From: Mesostigma viride
Taxonomy: Eukaryota; Streptophyta; Mesostigmatophyceae; Mesostigmatales; Mesostigmataceae
Assembly: GCA_009746045.1 (NCBI GenBank)
Contig: RPFO01000715.1
Location: 2,501-66,500, forward strand
DNA length: 64,000 nt
Direction: 5' to 3'
Numbering within the stretch: position 1 is the first letter of the stretch; each line of letters opens with the position of its first letter. Both the position numbers and the translations under genes were made by a program. Below the pieces are notes generated by a model. The model saw only the letters and a program-made list of their open reading frames with translations, did not search any database and was not told the origin of the DNA. Shown here piece by piece: positions 63,325 to 64,000 of the stretch.

Positions 63325-64000
63325 GCCAGCCAGCCACGCAGTGACGCACCCACCCAGCCACACATCCACGCATCCACGCACCCGGCACCCCCCCCCCCCC
63401 CCAGCCAGCCACGCAGCCACGCAGCCACGCAGCCACGCAGCAGCGCAGCCACGCAGCCACACAGCCACGCACCCTCCTTTCCAGCCACGCAGCCACGCAG
63501 CCACGCAGCCACGCAGCCACGCAGCCACGCAGCCACGCAGCAGCGCAGCTACACGCAGCCACACAGCCACGCACCCTCCTTTCCAGCCAAGCAGCCACGC
63601 AGCCACGCAGCCACGCAGCCACGCAGCAGCGCAGCCACGCAGCCACACAGCCACGCACCCTCCTTTCCAGCCACGCAGCCACGCAGCCACGCAGCAGCGC
63701 AGCCACGCAGCCACACAGCCACGCACCCTCCTTTCCAGCCAAGCAGCCACGCAGCCACGCAGCCACGCAGCAGCGCAGCCACGCAGCCACACAGCCACGC
63801 AGCCACGCAGCCACGCAGCCACGCAGCAGCGCAGCCACGCAGCCACGCAGCCACGCAGCAGCGCAGCCACGCAGCCACACAGCCACGCACCCTCCTTTCC
63901 AGCCACGCAGCCACGCAGCCACGCAGCCACGCAGCCACGCAGCCACGCAGCCACGCAGCCACGCAGCCACGCAGCCACGCAGCAGCGCAGCCACGCAGCC
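63325..64000 (+). repeat. C-rich 9-bp minisatellite (AGCCACGCA) with higher-order units
   Basis: Units of AGCCACGC, with a recurring marker CACCCTCCTTTCCAGCCA at about 63,468, 63,570, 63,656, 63,726 and 63,888, showing higher-order repeats of roughly 70-160 bp. The array continues past the window. Ala/Trp/Cys-rich frames on the - strand are artefacts. Confidence 0.95.

Noticed and set aside
63205-63994. Ala/Trp/Cys-rich - strand frames at the right edge
   Set aside because: Translations of the AGCCACGCA minisatellite.

Overview
This window is nuclear DNA of a eukaryote. It holds a GT-AG spliced protein gene, a Ty1/copia LTR retrotransposon, hAT and LINE-type remnants, MITE-like elements and very large tandem arrays. 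There is no bacterial gene organisation. A family of EsV-1-7 cysteine-repeat genes (known from brown and other stramenopile algae, cryptophytes, some green algae and large algal DNA viruses) together with high GC suggests an alga. The species cannot be fixed from the sequence alone.

Positions 1-38,165 form one repeat complex. Its bulk is a 22/25-bp minisatellite built on a GGCATGCG core. On the + strand the array is G-rich to the left of each unique core and C-rich to the right, so every core sits at the centre of a giant imperfect palindrome. Three cores (4,096-6,794; 12,593-15,429; 26,894-29,728) are copies of one element. The two complete copies end in near-identical inverted repeats of about 37 bp. 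Inside are two convergent copies of a gene coding four EsV-1-7 repeats followed by a putative PD-(D/E)XK nuclease domain. The + arm gene is open in copies 2 and 3. The - arm gene is frameshifted in all three. Both arms share a GGGGGGA heptamer at which a -1 shift would add a further conserved stretch of about 80 residues. Other cores are a paired MITE unit (three copies), a 640-bp single-copy-type segment (three full copies and one fragment) and a terminal segment with a CT tract (two copies). The G-rich array has 2,247-, 1,376- and 991-bp higher-order duplications, and an expanded CGG/CTG/TTG tract sits where two mega-units meet.

Positions 38,166-39,956 carry no gene I can support. A complete 6.95-kb Ty1/copia element lies in - orientation at 39,957-46,905 with a 5-bp AATTT target duplication. 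Its LTRs match except for a 99-bp insertion in the 5' LTR, which contains an exact inverted 69-bp copy of DNA flanking the other end. A four-exon gene for a DUF1764-family nuclear-type protein follows (47,655-50,339, +). A decayed hAT transposase C-terminus starts about 25 bp after its stop.

From 51 kb to the end there are retroelement 3' ends with a shared hairpin and TTAA-type tails, a 173-bp tandem satellite and a tentative - strand gene with a 1.85-kb intron of tetranucleotide arrays (53,850-56,355). There is also a 464-bp direct repeat pair, a LINE-like element retaining only ORF1 (60,447-62,331) and a 9-bp C-rich minisatellite running off the right edge. Most long open frames in the window are repeat translations and are not annotated as genes.
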